In this document: one piece after another, positions 24,826 to 34,306 of the stretch
Position numbering within the stretch: position 1 is the stretch's first letter
Layout: the number at the start of each line of letters is the position of its first letter
Assembly (NCBI GenBank): GCA_937899895.1
Contig: CALBQR010000020.1
Location: 4,440-68,439, forward strand
Reading direction: 5' to 3'
DNA from: an uncultured Alistipes sp.
GTDB lineage: Bacteria > Bacteroidota > Bacteroidia > Bacteroidales > Rikenellaceae
DNA length: 64,000 bases
Position numbers and translations under genes: made by a program
The notes under the pieces: generated by a model
Database searches by the model: none
Told to the model about the DNA's origin: nothing
The model's input: the letters and a program-made list of their open reading frames with translations, nothing else

Positions 24826-25923
24826 ATGCGTAACCCCGGACTCAAAATACTCGACCGTTATATCATTCGTAAGTTCCTCGGAACCTACTTCTTTGCCATT
24901 GCCCTGATCATCGTGATCGTGGTGGTCTTCGATTGGGTGGAGAAGACCGATGATTTCTTCGAGTTGAAGGCTCCGCTGAATGAGATTATTTTTCAATATT
25001 ACGCCAATTTTATCCCCTTCTTTATCAATAAGTTCAGTGGCCTGTTTACATTTATCGCCGTGATCTTCTTCACCTCGAAAATGGCATACCAGACCGAGAT
25101 CACCGCGATTCTTTCGAGTGGAGTGAGCTTCCGACGATTGATGTGGCCCTACTTCATCTCGTCGTTTGTGATTGCGATGCTCTCGCTCGGACTGAATCTG
25201 TGGGTGATCCCCCAAACGAATATCAAGCAGGTCGCTTTCGAGGCAAAATATCTCAAAAAACGACAAAACATCCGTTACGACCGACATATCTATCGCCAGA
25301 TCGAGCCGGGCACATTCGCCTATATTCGAGGCTATTCGGGCCGCGACCAGCGAGCTTCGTTCTTCGCTTTGGAGTGTTATGACGGCAACCGTATGGTCTC
25401 GTCGCTCGAAGCGGCAGATGTGAAATTCGACCCCGAAACCCACCATTGGACCGCCGAGCGATATACCACGCGCGAGTTCGATGAGATGCACAACGAAACA
25501 TTCAGCCAGCATACCCGATTGGATACGCTTATCAACCTCGATGCTACGGAGTTAGGCCGTGTCAATGAGTTGATTAAGACGATGAAAATCGGCGAACTGA
25601 ACCAATTTATCGACCAGCAGCAACTCAAAGGCTCGAACCTGATCGGATTGTTGGAGGTTGAGCGACATACGCGCTATTCGTACCCGTTGGCGACATTTAT
25701 TTTGACGCTGATCGGCGTCTCGCTCTCGTCGCGTAAGGTGCGCGGAGGTATGGGTCTGCATATCGGCGTGGGTATTACGCTCTGTTTCTCGTACATCCTC
25801 TTCGGCCGCTTCTTCGAGGAGTTCGCCAAGGGTGGAGTGATGAATCCTGCATTGGCGGTTTGGATCCCGAATATCATCTACCTATTCGTGTCGATATATC
25901 TCTATCGTAAGGCACCTAAATAG
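24826..25923 (+). CDS. LptF/LptG-family (YjgP/YjgQ) lipopolysaccharide export permease
   Basis: The 365-residue protein starts with LKILDRYIIRKFLGTYFFAI, the family opening. It has three N-terminal membrane segments, a large periplasmic beta-jellyroll part (about 130-260) and three C-terminal membrane segments (YPLATFILTLIGVSLSSRKVRGG). It would form the membrane part of the LptB2FG exporter that moves LPS to the periplasmic bridge. F or G cannot be told apart here. It starts 5 nt after tgt and is probably cotranscribed with it. Confidence 0.9.
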   Translation: MRNPGLKILDRYIIRKFLGTYFFAIALIIVIVVVFDWVEKTDDFFELKAPLNEIIFQYYANFIPFFINKFSGLFTFIAVIFFTSKMAYQTEITAILSSGVSFRRLMWPYFISSFVIAMLSLGLNLWVIPQTNIKQVAFEAKYLKKRQNIRYDRHIYRQIEPGTFAYIRGYSGRDQRASFFALECYDGNRMVSSLEAADVKFDPETHHWTAERYTTREFDEMHNETFSQHTRLDTLINLDATELGRVNELIKTMKIGELNQFIDQQQLKGSNLIGLLEVERHTRYSYPLATFILTLIGVSLSSRKVRGGMGLHIGVGITLCFSYILFGRFFEEFAKGGVMNPALAVWIPNIIYLFVSIYLYRKAPK

Positions 25924-25947
25924 CAAACGACTAAAACCCAAATAGTT

Positions 25948-26964
25948 ATGAGTTTTATTAAGAAAACATACGAAACTTTCCGCACCTCGCCCGTGTTGCG
26001 TACGTTGGTGTGGATCGTGTTGGCAATTGCTGCAATGCTCGTTGCAGCGCACTACCTGATGCAACTCGGCACACGCCACGGCGCACGTTGTGCAGTACCC
26101 GATTTCACGGGTATCTCGATCGGCGATGCGGAGTATCTGGCCAAGAAAAATGGCTTGGAGATCATCGTTAATGACTCGCTCTATGTGCCTGTGTATGACG
26201 GCGGTATCGTTCTCGAACAGAATCCCAATGCCGATGTGGCGGTTAAACCCGGTCGCAAAATCTATGTTACGATCAACTCTTTCGCGCAGAAGTCGGTGAA
26301 GATCCCATACGTAACGGGCTACTCGTTGCGCCAGGCGAAGAACAATCTTGAAATTGCAGGTTTGGAGATTGCCGAACTGATCTATCAGTCTGATATGGCG
26401 ACAAATAACGTGTTGGAGGAGCGTTTCCGTGATCAGGTCATCACCCGTAACGACAACATCGAGGCGGAGGCAGGTTCGGGTATTACGCTCGTGGTGGGTG
26501 TCTCGGCCGAGAGTGGCGCGGTAAGTGTGCCGAAGGTGATCGGTTTCCCGTTGAAAGAGGCGAAGAGCCGCCTATGGGAGGTGGGTCTGAATGTCGGCCG
26601 TATCATTTTTGATGAGGATATTGATGTCCTCGATCGCAAGAATGCCCGCGTATATGTTCAGTCGCCCCAGCAGAATAAGGTTCTGCCGCTGGGACAGCGT
26701 GTCGATCTGCATCTGACGCTCGATCCCGAAAAGGTTGAGAAACAGAGTGTTGCTTCGGATCGCGCGGCACGTAAGCTCGAAGCCGAGCGCGAGTTGCGTG
26801 AGGCACAGATTGCCGATTCGATGATGGTAATCGAGGCTGCACATCGCGCCGAGCAACGTCTTGCCGATTCGTTGGCGGCTGTTGCGGCAGGTGAGGTCTT
26901 TGTTCCGAATGGAGCGATTGCGACCGATGATGCAGGCGCGGGCGAAACCGATTTCTTTGAATAG
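25948..26964 (+). CDS. Membrane-anchored PASTA-domain protein
   Basis: The 338-residue protein has one N-terminal membrane segment (about 13-36) followed by three PASTA-like units (about 45-110, 113-185, 190-255; pattern V-P-x-x-x-G-x-x-x-x-x-A). A charged helical tail (about 255-310) and an acidic end follow. PASTA domains bind muropeptides or lipid II stems, suggesting a periplasmic peptidoglycan-linked role, but no kinase or transpeptidase domain is attached. It stands between an LPS permease and an RluD-type gene, as is common in Bacteroidota. Confidence 0.85.
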   Translation: MSFIKKTYETFRTSPVLRTLVWIVLAIAAMLVAAHYLMQLGTRHGARCAVPDFTGISIGDAEYLAKKNGLEIIVNDSLYVPVYDGGIVLEQNPNADVAVKPGRKIYVTINSFAQKSVKIPYVTGYSLRQAKNNLEIAGLEIAELIYQSDMATNNVLEERFRDQVITRNDNIEAEAGSGITLVVGVSAESGAVSVPKVIGFPLKEAKSRLWEVGLNVGRIIFDEDIDVLDRKNARVYVQSPQQNKVLPLGQRVDLHLTLDPEKVEKQSVASDRAARKLEAERELREAQIADSMMVIEAAHRAEQRLADSLAAVAAGEVFVPNGAIATDDAGAGETDFFE

Positions 26965-26983
26965 TAATGCCTTGTAAATCAAT

Positions 26984-28078
26984 ATGATCAACGACGACGA
27001 GGATATCCTGCTGCTCGACGAAGAGGAGGGCGAAGGTGTCGAGGGCGAACGCGCGGGCGATGAGCTTTTCGAGCACTTTGCGCTGACGGTCGATAAGGGG
27101 CAGGCGATGATGCGAATCGACAAGTTTTTGACGATTCGTATGGAGCACGTGTCGCGCAACCGCATCCAAACCGCCGCCGACAATGGCAACATTCTGGTCA
27201 ATGGCTCGCCCGTCAAGTCGAGCTATAAGGTTAAGCCTTTGGATCGCATCTCGATCGTAATGCCCTACCCGAAGCACGAGGTTGAGATTACGGCCGAGGA
27301 TATTCCGCTCGACATTGTCTATGAGGACGACGATATCATTCTGGTCAATAAACACGCGGGTATGGTCGTGCATCCCGGCTGTGGCAACTGGTCGGGCACG
27401 TTGGTCAATGCGCTGACGTTCCACCTGCGCAATCTGCCGATGTTTCAGGGGCACGATATGCGCGCGGGATTGGTTCACCGTATCGACAAAAATACATCGG
27501 GCCTTCTGGTGATTGCCAAGAATGAGGATGCCGCCGCGCGTCTTGCCAAGCAGTTCTACGACCACTCGATTTCGCGTCGCTACGTGGCGTTGGTGTGGGG
27601 TAACTTCGAGGAAGATGAGGGCACCGTTACGGGTCATATCGGTCGTAGCCGCACCCATCGTATGAAGATGGCCTGCTACCCCGACGGTAGCGAGGGCAAG
27701 CACGCCGTAACGCATTGGCGCGTACTGCGTCGCTATGGTTATGTAACGATGATCGAGTGCCGCCTTGAAACGGGTCGCACCCACCAGATCCGCGTACATA
27801 TGGAGCATATCGGCCACCCGCTGTTCAACGACGAACGCTATGGTGGCGACCGCATATTGAAGGGCACGACCTTCTCGAAGTATAAGCAGTTTATCGAAAA
27901 TTGCTTTGCTCTGATGCCGCGCCACGCCCTGCACGCCCGCTCGCTCGGTTTTGTGCACCCACGCACGGGTAAAGATGTCCATTTTGAGAGCGAACTGCCG
28001 CCCGATTTCAAGGCGGTCATCGAGAAGTGGGAGGGCTACACCACCGCCCGCCCCTATATCGAGAGCGACGAGGAGTAA
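26984..28078 (+). CDS. rluD: RluD-family 23S rRNA pseudouridine synthase
   Basis: The 364-residue protein has an acidic N-terminal leader (about 1-35), an S4 RNA-binding domain (RIDKFLTIRM to PVKSSYKVKPLDRISI) and the RluA/RluD catalytic domain. The catalytic Asp is D168 in HRIDKNTSGLLV, and NKHAGMVVHPG and ETGRTHQIRVHMEHIGHPLFND are also present. It isomerises specific uridines of 23S rRNA. Exact target sites are inferred from family only. A clear terminator follows. Confidence 0.9.
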   Translation: MINDDEDILLLDEEEGEGVEGERAGDELFEHFALTVDKGQAMMRIDKFLTIRMEHVSRNRIQTAADNGNILVNGSPVKSSYKVKPLDRISIVMPYPKHEVEITAEDIPLDIVYEDDDIILVNKHAGMVVHPGCGNWSGTLVNALTFHLRNLPMFQGHDMRAGLVHRIDKNTSGLLVIAKNEDAAARLAKQFYDHSISRRYVALVWGNFEEDEGTVTGHIGRSRTHRMKMACYPDGSEGKHAVTHWRVLRRYGYVTMIECRLETGRTHQIRVHMEHIGHPLFNDERYGGDRILKGTTFSKYKQFIENCFALMPRHALHARSLGFVHPRTGKDVHFESELPPDFKAVIEKWEGYTTARPYIESDEE

Positions 28079-28094
28079 CGCCCGAAAAATAATC

Positions 28095-28129
28095 AAAAGG
28101 AGCCTATCCGAATGGTAGGCTCCTTTTTT
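28095..28129 (+). terminator. Terminator after the rluD-like gene
   Basis: AAAAGGAGCCTA pairs with TAGGCTCCTTTT, followed by further T. It lies between convergent genes and can act in both directions. Confidence 0.88.
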
Positions 28130-28152
28130 GTCAATATAATATATAGGTATCG

Positions 28153-29013
28153 CTACTCGATGCGGGGCGGCTCGGCGAAGTAGAGAGTGCTGTCGGCAGG
28201 CGGTTCAGGGGTGTAGAAACCGTCGATGAGCAACTTAAAGCCGAAGTTCGCCGCAGTCAGCGAATCCAATGCCTCCTTCTGCGGAAGGAAATACTTTACC
28301 GTCAGATCCTCGATCGTAAAGTGCAGTTTTTCAGGCTTTTTGTTCAGATTGCAAAGTTCCAGAACAAGCTCCTGTGCCGTCGAGTCGGCAGTGAATGTGT
28401 GTGAATACTTTTCGCGCATCTGGCGGCGATAGCGATAGGTGTAATATTTCATTCGCTTGTCGGTGCTATCCACAAAATAGCCAACCATACGATGCCCCAA
28501 ATTCCTGTCCGTCGAGTCGATAACGTAGTAATATTCAACAAGATACTCGCCAGCGCGTGGGATTGGAATACGGCGTTTCATAAGTGAAGTGTCGGCAGGC
28601 TTGCGCATACGTAGTAACGAATCGAAATAGATACGTTGCACAAAACGGCGACGCGCGATGGCGTCGATCGTATCCAGATCGGCAACCTCCTCGTTCAGAT
28701 GATCGGCCTCGTCTTCCAGACGGCGAATTGCCAAATCGACCACATCCGACATTCGGGCACTCTTTCGTTTCGAGAAACTATTGATTGTATAGTGCAGATC
28801 CTCAATTGTATAGCCATATTTTGCGAAGATCGGCTCATACAACATCAAGCTATCGACCTCTATTCCGTGCAGATCGACGTATGAGTTCGCCAGATAGGAG
28901 TCGTGGAAGATGTCGGCCAATGTCTGGTCGGGAATCACGCGCGGTTTATTGCACGATGTGGCCAGCGCGAAGATCGCCGCGAGGAGTATTGTTCGTAAAA
29001 AAGTTCTCATCAT
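28153..29013 (-). CDS. DUF4296-type lipoprotein
   Basis: The 286-residue protein begins with a lipoprotein signal (LAAIFALATSC, predicted acylated Cys at about 21). The N-terminal part has the pattern of DUF4296: PDQTLADIFHDSYLAN, then Y-G-Y-T-I-E-D-L-H-Y-T-I-N-x-F. The C-terminal two thirds are predicted mixed and not recognised. Function is unknown. It overlaps the upstream permease gene by 4 nt (ATGA), so it may be translationally coupled to it. Confidence 0.8.
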   Translation of the reverse strand: MMRTFLRTILLAAIFALATSCNKPRVIPDQTLADIFHDSYLANSYVDLHGIEVDSLMLYEPIFAKYGYTIEDLHYTINSFSKRKSARMSDVVDLAIRRLEDEADHLNEEVADLDTIDAIARRRFVQRIYFDSLLRMRKPADTSLMKRRIPIPRAGEYLVEYYYVIDSTDRNLGHRMVGYFVDSTDKRMKYYTYRYRRQMREKYSHTFTADSTAQELVLELCNLNKKPEKLHFTIEDLTVKYFLPQKEALDSLTAANFGFKLLIDGFYTPEPPADSTLYFAEPPRIE

Positions 29014-30233
29014 TGCTTTATCGTTTCAGCTGCTTCGCGGCGGATCATCGTATTGACCGTAAGGCGCGAAATAACCAGCGTTACGGCCGCCATCGCAGCT
29101 ATAATTAACAATATATCAGTCGTTTTCATTCTGACGGGATAGTACTGCACAACAAACGTCGTACCAGGCATTTCGATCAGTCCGAACTGCTGTTGTGCCA
29201 CGCAGATACCCACGCCCAGCACCAATCCGATCACTGCGCCCAATGTTCCGATCAGCGCGCCCTCGCCCATAAATATCGAGCGCACGAATTCCGTGCGGGC
29301 ACCCATTGCGCGCAGGGTGGCGATGTTGTCGCGTTTGTCGATAATGAGCATTGCCAGCGAGCCGACAATCGAGAATGAGGCGATGATCAGCACCATCAGC
29401 GAGATGAAGAATATGCCCCACTTCTCGTACTTCATAATGCGGTAGAGTGCGGCCTGCTGTTCGAGGCGCGTTATGACCTTAAAATCCTCACCCACAACCT
29501 CTTGAACGGCCTCGCGAGTGCGCTCCAACGAAACTCCCTCGGCAATGTCAATCAGCAGACTCGTGGCGCGATTGTCGTAATCGAAGAGCGATTGAGCCAA
29601 CTCGATCGTGGTCAGTATGTAGCTCTCATCGACATCGCCACTGATCGAAAAGACCCCCGACGGCGATGTGCGACGATGGGTATATGCGTCAATCGGCAGG
29701 AGCGTCGAGATCTCACCTCGGCGTGGCGAGTAGAGGTTCAGCGGAACGTCGAGGAATGTCTTGACACCCAATTGATAAGCGATTGTCGAGCCGACACACG
29801 ACTGCTCGATTTCGCCCAAGCGTAGCGAGAATTCGCCATTCTGGACATATTGCTCCATCGGCAACACGTCGCAATAGTTCTCATCGACACCGCGCACCGT
29901 AACCACCACCTGGCGACCGCCATATTCGGCCAATGCGCTCTGCTCCAAAGCGGCCGAGTAGCCCGTTACGCCCTCGATTGAGCGCAACGAATCGCCATTT
30001 AGTTCGCTGATAACGAACGTCTTACCCTCTCGCGGTCGCACTTCGAGATCGGCATCGAAGGCCGACTGCATACCATCGACCAGATCGGCAAAACCATTGA
30101 AGACCGACATCAAAATTATCATTGCCGCGACGGGGACACCCACAGCCACGACGCTCACGCCGGAGATCACATTGATCACCGAGTGGGACTTGGCCGAGAA
30201 GAGGTATCGGCGTGCAAAAAGCAGCGACAACAT
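29010..30233 (-). CDS. FtsX/LolC-LolE-type ABC transporter permease
   Basis: The 407-residue protein has the MacB/FtsX-family topology: one N-terminal membrane segment (VINVISGVSVVAVGVPVAAMIILMSVF), a large periplasmic domain (about 50-265), and three C-terminal segments (IFFISLMVLIIASFSIVGSLAMLII, the F-M-G-E-G-A-L-I-G-T-L-G-A region, and LLIIAAMAAVTLVIS). Members extract lipoproteins or act in envelope processes. No ATPase gene is adjacent, so the partner lies elsewhere. It lies 39 nt downstream of rbfA, a pairing common in Bacteroidales. Confidence 0.88.
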   Translation of the reverse strand: MLSLLFARRYLFSAKSHSVINVISGVSVVAVGVPVAAMIILMSVFNGFADLVDGMQSAFDADLEVRPREGKTFVISELNGDSLRSIEGVTGYSAALEQSALAEYGGRQVVVTVRGVDENYCDVLPMEQYVQNGEFSLRLGEIEQSCVGSTIAYQLGVKTFLDVPLNLYSPRRGEISTLLPIDAYTHRRTSPSGVFSISGDVDESYILTTIELAQSLFDYDNRATSLLIDIAEGVSLERTREAVQEVVGEDFKVITRLEQQAALYRIMKYEKWGIFFISLMVLIIASFSIVGSLAMLIIDKRDNIATLRAMGARTEFVRSIFMGEGALIGTLGAVIGLVLGVGICVAQQQFGLIEMPGTTFVVQYYPVRMKTTDILLIIAAMAAVTLVISRLTVNTMIRREAAETIKQ

Positions 30234-30272
30234 TGCTTCGAGATGGCGGTTAAGTGATTGAGCTATTGGTGT

Positions 30273-30614
30273 TTATTCCTCTTTAAGCAGTGAGTCTATA
30301 TTGGCGATATATTCCAGCGAGTCATCGAGGAAGAACTGCAATTCGGGCACACTCTTCACCTGATTGCGGATACGCTGACCCAGCGCGCGACGAATCATCC
30401 AATTGTTCTCTTCGAGCGTGCGCATAATCTCGCCACTGCGCTCGAAGGGGAAGATGCTGAAATAGATCTTGGCATAGTTCAAATCGGGCGACACGCGCAC
30501 CGTGGTAACCGATGCCATCACGCCGCGCACCAGCGGTGCAGCCTCTTTGAGCAGAATCTCGGCAACGTCTTTCTGAATCTGACGCGCCATTTTAGCTTGT
30601 CTTGTACTTTCCAT
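30273..30614 (-). CDS. rbfA: 30S ribosome-binding factor RbfA
   Basis: The 113-residue protein has the RbfA pattern: RQIQKDVAEILLKE, V-T-T-V-R-V-S-P-D-L-N-Y-A-K-I-Y-F-S, R-R-A-L-G-Q-R-I-R and VPELQFFLDDS. It assists late 30S maturation and cold adaptation. It is upstream of the permease on the same strand. Confidence 0.92.
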   Translation of the reverse strand: MESTRQAKMARQIQKDVAEILLKEAAPLVRGVMASVTTVRVSPDLNYAKIYFSIFPFERSGEIMRTLEENNWMIRRALGQRIRNQVKSVPELQFFLDDSLEYIANIDSLLKEE

Positions 30615-30644
30615 TTATTTTATCTCTATTCTTTTGTTTGTCAA

Positions 30645-31514
30645 TTAATTACCAGTCGATTGCAGCTTTGCCTTTTGAGGGTTGCCTGCCGCTGCCGCAG
30701 CCTCCTTCGCAGCTCGCTCGGCCGCAGCACGTCGCTTGGCTACACGGCGAGCCTTACTCTCGCGCATACGCTCGAAACTTGCGAACTCGCTCGCCTTGCC
30801 CAAGCGAATACCGTAGCCGATTGTGATATAGATATTGTCGAGGGGCGAACGAAGCGGAGTCGTTGAAAAGGGATTCTCCGGACCATCAGTCGCGCTGCCC
30901 GAATATTTATTCTTATTGCGCAGGATATCGCCATAACCGAAGTAGTAACGTGCCCCCACGCTGAACTCCGAACGACCTGCGAGGTATGCTATACCGCCAC
31001 CGCCCGCAAGACCATAATTCCAACGGTTGTCGCGCACGATTTTGAAGTGGTAGGTGCCGCTTGCGTTCTGCAACTCATTGACGTAGGTCGATGAGATGTT
31101 GTAGGAGAATGTTACCGCCAGATCGACAAATGCTCGCAGGCGGAAGTTGGCTAAATAGAAGTGCGGCTGCCACACGATGGGCATCATAATCGAGTTGATA
31201 TGGCGCGTATATCGCAGATTTCGAGACTCTTCGCTGGTCGTGTAGGGTGCGAATGAGTATCCGCGGCGCATAAATTCGACATCCATACCGACTGCACCGA
31301 CAAATCGCTCGGCCGTGTAGTGTCGCCACGTAACGCCACCCGTATATCCGCCCCAGATCATACTCATCTCGCGTTTGGGGTAGAAACGTGCGGTCGAGGC
31401 TCCCCATCCTCCCTTGACGCCGACGACATTCTGCGCCGAGGTGGGTAGTGCCACCAACAGCGCGAAGGCCAGCGTCGCAAAGGCTATTGCTCGATTGAAA
31501 ATTATTCTATTCAT
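30645..31514 (-). CDS. Secreted outer-membrane beta-barrel-like protein with Ala/Lys-rich tail
   Basis: The 289-residue protein has a signal peptide (AFALLVALPTSAQ, cleavage after about residue 28). Alternating aromatic/polar strands typical of small outer-membrane barrels follow (VGVKGGWGAS, YTGGVTWRHY, YGLAGGGGIAYL, FSVGARYYFGYG, IYITIGYGIRLG). After about residue 240 the sequence changes to a charged helix rich in A, R, K and E. Function is unknown. The tail is odd for a barrel, because the last strand is normally at the C-terminus. The next gene upstream ends 9 nt before it. Confidence 0.75.
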   Translation of the reverse strand: MNRIIFNRAIAFATLAFALLVALPTSAQNVVGVKGGWGASTARFYPKREMSMIWGGYTGGVTWRHYTAERFVGAVGMDVEFMRRGYSFAPYTTSEESRNLRYTRHINSIMMPIVWQPHFYLANFRLRAFVDLAVTFSYNISSTYVNELQNASGTYHFKIVRDNRWNYGLAGGGGIAYLAGRSEFSVGARYYFGYGDILRNKNKYSGSATDGPENPFSTTPLRSPLDNIYITIGYGIRLGKASEFASFERMRESKARRVAKRRAAAERAAKEAAAAAGNPQKAKLQSTGN

Positions 31515-31523
31515 CTCGTTGGT

Positions 31524-33590
31524 TTAGAAATTCAAATTGTTAAGGCCACCTAGATTGCCGAAGCCGCCGAAGGCTCCGCCCGAATTGTTACGCACGCCCT
31601 CCTCCTTGCGGCGACGCTCCTCCTCGCGCTTCTTGCGCATCTCCTCGTAGTACTTCACAAGGCGAACGCTCTCACGCGCATCCAACTGACGGATAAGCGA
31701 TTGCATTGTCATCGGAGCGAACATACGGTTCATATCGGCACGGATCTCCACATCCCAATTCATCTTGGTCGGGATCACCTCCTCGTCGCGTTCGTTGCGA
31801 TAGACCTCTACACGTTCGGGCTGGCGGCTCTCGATCAGATTGCCGCTATCCCAACGGCCGTTGCCATTCACATCCTCGACGATGCGCAGGCGCACCTCGC
31901 CCTCCGGAACGTAGCTGAATGTATGCACTCCCGTTGTAGCTCCGCGTTTGCGGTCGAGTACCTTCTTGCCATTCGAGTCGAGAAGCTCCAAGATGTATTG
32001 CGACGAGTCGCTCTTGCCTTGAAGATTGATGATAATCTTGGCAAATTTCTCCATCATCATCGTTGTCAGCTCCTTTGTGATCGAGTCGTTCGAGTAGCCC
32101 GCCACATCGGTAAATGTCCCCGCAGGTATCGACAACTTATATTTTGCGCCATCGCCCCAATCGGTCATCAGTCGCCAGCGGCGCATATTTGCCGTGTCGC
32201 GTGTGATGGTTATAGGTTTGGGTTTCTGCTGCTGTTTCTCGTCAATCTCCACAAGCGACAACTGCGCCGTATCGAGCTCGACCAACGGATACTCGAACTC
32301 GAACTCCAAGCCGCGTTCGGGATTCAGATCGCCGGAGCTGGTGAAGCGGTAAGAGAAGGGATTCTTCTCCGGTTCGGGAACATACTCCTCACCCGCAGCC
32401 TCGGCACGTGCTCGTGCCTTCTCCTCGCGTTTGCGCTTAGCCTCATCCTCTTTGGTCTCGATCTTCTGCCACGAGAGGGCCAACGGCTCGGTGGTGATAT
32501 TGAGCGTGTTGGTTGTGTCGTGCTTCATATAGACGATGCGGCCATAGAGCGTGTCGGGCAGCGATTCGGGCGACTGCTTGATCCACAGCGACATTGTGTC
32601 GCGACCCTCGGTCATATACTCCCAAATGATGTTCTCTTGCGCCACGCTGTCGAGGATGATGCTGTCGATACGGGGACGCGGAGCACCAAAACGCAAAATG
32701 GCCTGATTGCTCTTCGGGCGTTCAGACGCGGTGAGCATCTGTCGCTTGAAGGTGCCATCCATAAACATTCGCATATAGAGCTGTGGCTCGCCCGTCCAAT
32801 AGCGGCGTAGCGAGTCGTACCAGATTGCAAATTCGGGCATCTCGATCGGGTTGTAGGTCGAATCGACAAATCCGACCAGATCGGTGCCGGGGTCGTACAT
32901 CTGGTTGTCGTTCTTGTCGAAGAAGGCGTAGATGCGATAGTCAACCGGTTTGAGATGTCGAGCCAGGAAGATGCCGTTTGTTTCGGCACGACCGATTGCA
33001 TCGGGCTGACGGCGCAGCAACGTCGAGTCGAACTCGGTGGTGCGTACCAGCGTATCGAGAGCCAGCGAGTCGGCATTGTAGAAGTAGATGTAGCTCTTGC
33101 TGACGCTATCCGACTTCTCGGCATCGGCCGTATATCCCGACATCCACAGCGAGTCGATTGTCGAGCCTGTCGAGAAGACATATTGGAACGAATGGAGAGG
33201 GTTATTCTCGTTGTTGTCGCGCAGTGCCGCACCGAAGTTGAGCACATAGGTCTGATCCTCGCGCAGGGTATCTTTGATGTTGATCATCACGCCGCGACCA
33301 CGAATCGAGAGGGTCGGTTTGGTCTTCATCTTCGGCGAGGTGAAAAACTCCTTGTGTTGATCTTTGAGCTGTACGTACTCATTGAATTCCACATAGATAC
33401 GCTTCTGCGTAAAGTTGGTGAGATAGTTCTCCGGCGTAGCGACAACCATCTTTGGCGGGATTGTGTCGCGCGGACCTCCCTGTGGGGTGGTGGTGTTGGC
33501 ACAGCGCACCAACATCGACGAGAGAAACAGCAGAAGAACTGCCGTCTTGGCTATCGCTCGGAGTGGGATCGTATGCTTGAAAAGTGTCAT
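31524..33590 (-). CDS. Ig-like (Big_5-type) domain lipoprotein
   Basis: The 688-residue protein has a lipoprotein signal (LLLFLSSMLVRCANTTTPQGGP). It begins like the widespread Bacteroidota family with TPQGGPRDTIPPKMV and an N-terminal Ig-like domain (FNEYVQLKD, RTYVLNFG-type strand). Further beta-rich parts follow, and a charged C-terminal stretch RKKREEERRRKEEG ends in a Gly/Asn-rich tail. An in-frame ATG 17 codons upstream (33641) would put the signal too far inside, so the ATG at 33590 is preferred. Surface or periplasmic location is likely; function is unknown. Confidence 0.8.
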   Translation of the reverse strand: MTLFKHTIPLRAIAKTAVLLLFLSSMLVRCANTTTPQGGPRDTIPPKMVVATPENYLTNFTQKRIYVEFNEYVQLKDQHKEFFTSPKMKTKPTLSIRGRGVMINIKDTLREDQTYVLNFGAALRDNNENNPLHSFQYVFSTGSTIDSLWMSGYTADAEKSDSVSKSYIYFYNADSLALDTLVRTTEFDSTLLRRQPDAIGRAETNGIFLARHLKPVDYRIYAFFDKNDNQMYDPGTDLVGFVDSTYNPIEMPEFAIWYDSLRRYWTGEPQLYMRMFMDGTFKRQMLTASERPKSNQAILRFGAPRPRIDSIILDSVAQENIIWEYMTEGRDTMSLWIKQSPESLPDTLYGRIVYMKHDTTNTLNITTEPLALSWQKIETKEDEAKRKREEKARARAEAAGEEYVPEPEKNPFSYRFTSSGDLNPERGLEFEFEYPLVELDTAQLSLVEIDEKQQQKPKPITITRDTANMRRWRLMTDWGDGAKYKLSIPAGTFTDVAGYSNDSITKELTTMMMEKFAKIIINLQGKSDSSQYILELLDSNGKKVLDRKRGATTGVHTFSYVPEGEVRLRIVEDVNGNGRWDSGNLIESRQPERVEVYRNERDEEVIPTKMNWDVEIRADMNRMFAPMTMQSLIRQLDARESVRLVKYYEEMRKKREEERRRKEEGVRNNSGGAFGGFGNLGGLNNLNF

Positions 33591-33646
33591 CTTCTCGGCG
33601 TTTATGCTTAACTGCTTGACGTTGTTACGGTTTATAGTCAAATTCT

Positions 33647-34261
33647 TTATTCAATCGGATCGGCAGGCGTGTATTGTCCCTCATTGCTGTCCTCATTGCT
33701 GCCCTCGGTCGAGCCCTCTTCGTCCTCTTCGGGTGTCGGATTTTCAGGCTCGGTCGGCACGTCGGGAGCTACGTATGCCTCGTTGTTCATACGCCAAGGG
33801 CCCTCGATGTATTGCTTCTTGACCGACCAGGGTCGGAACGTGATACTTACATAGAGATCGGGAAGATTCTCCGCCACCTCGGTCATACGCCAGCCGTAGA
33901 GCTTATGCACGGGATCGACTACAACGATCGTGGCGGGCGTCGCTTTCAGTTGCAGAATGACGGTCGAATCCTGCTGCTCGGCTCTCTCTGTCGCATCGGT
34001 ACGCTTTTCGCCCGTCGTTTTCGAGGTGAGCACGCCGTTGAGAGCGTCTTCATACGAGGCTACGGTCCATTGTGCCGTATCGGCCATAAATGCGTATGCC
34101 ACAACGCCCTCGGCGAATGTCGCAATGCCTCCCGACTCCATCTGGATATAGGGGCGCAGGTTGTAGCGACAATCGAGCACCACCTTCTTAAAGCAGCCGC
34201 CCAACATCGCCGCAAATGCCACTGCCGCGAGAGCGAAGAGGCCTTTTTGGAATCTTCTCAT
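33647..34261 (-). CDS. Lipoprotein of unknown function
   Basis: The 204-residue protein has a lipoprotein signal (LAAVAFAAMLGGC, Cys at about 23). A beta-rich middle follows (STVILQLKATPATIVVVDPVHKLYGWRMTEV, LYVSITFRPWSV). The last 45 residues are a low-complexity acidic tail rich in P, E, G, S and N. Many Bacteroidales lipoproteins with a D-C-R-Y-N-L-R-P start sit at the cell surface. I do not recognise the family with certainty. It is on the same strand as folK upstream and the Ig-like lipoprotein downstream. Confidence 0.7.
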   Translation of the reverse strand: MRRFQKGLFALAAVAFAAMLGGCFKKVVLDCRYNLRPYIQMESGGIATFAEGVVAYAFMADTAQWTVASYEDALNGVLTSKTTGEKRTDATERAEQQDSTVILQLKATPATIVVVDPVHKLYGWRMTEVAENLPDLYVSITFRPWSVKKQYIEGPWRMNNEAYVAPDVPTEPENPTPEEDEEGSTEGSNEDSNEGQYTPADPIE

Positions 34262-34306
34262 CTATGTTAATTTAATCCTTTTTGTGTAAATTATTTCGTT
34301 GATAAC

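Noticed and set aside
26603..28096. 497-codon minus-strand ORF opposite the PASTA and rluD-like genes
   Set aside because: Antisense shadow; the plus-strand genes have clear catalytic motifs.
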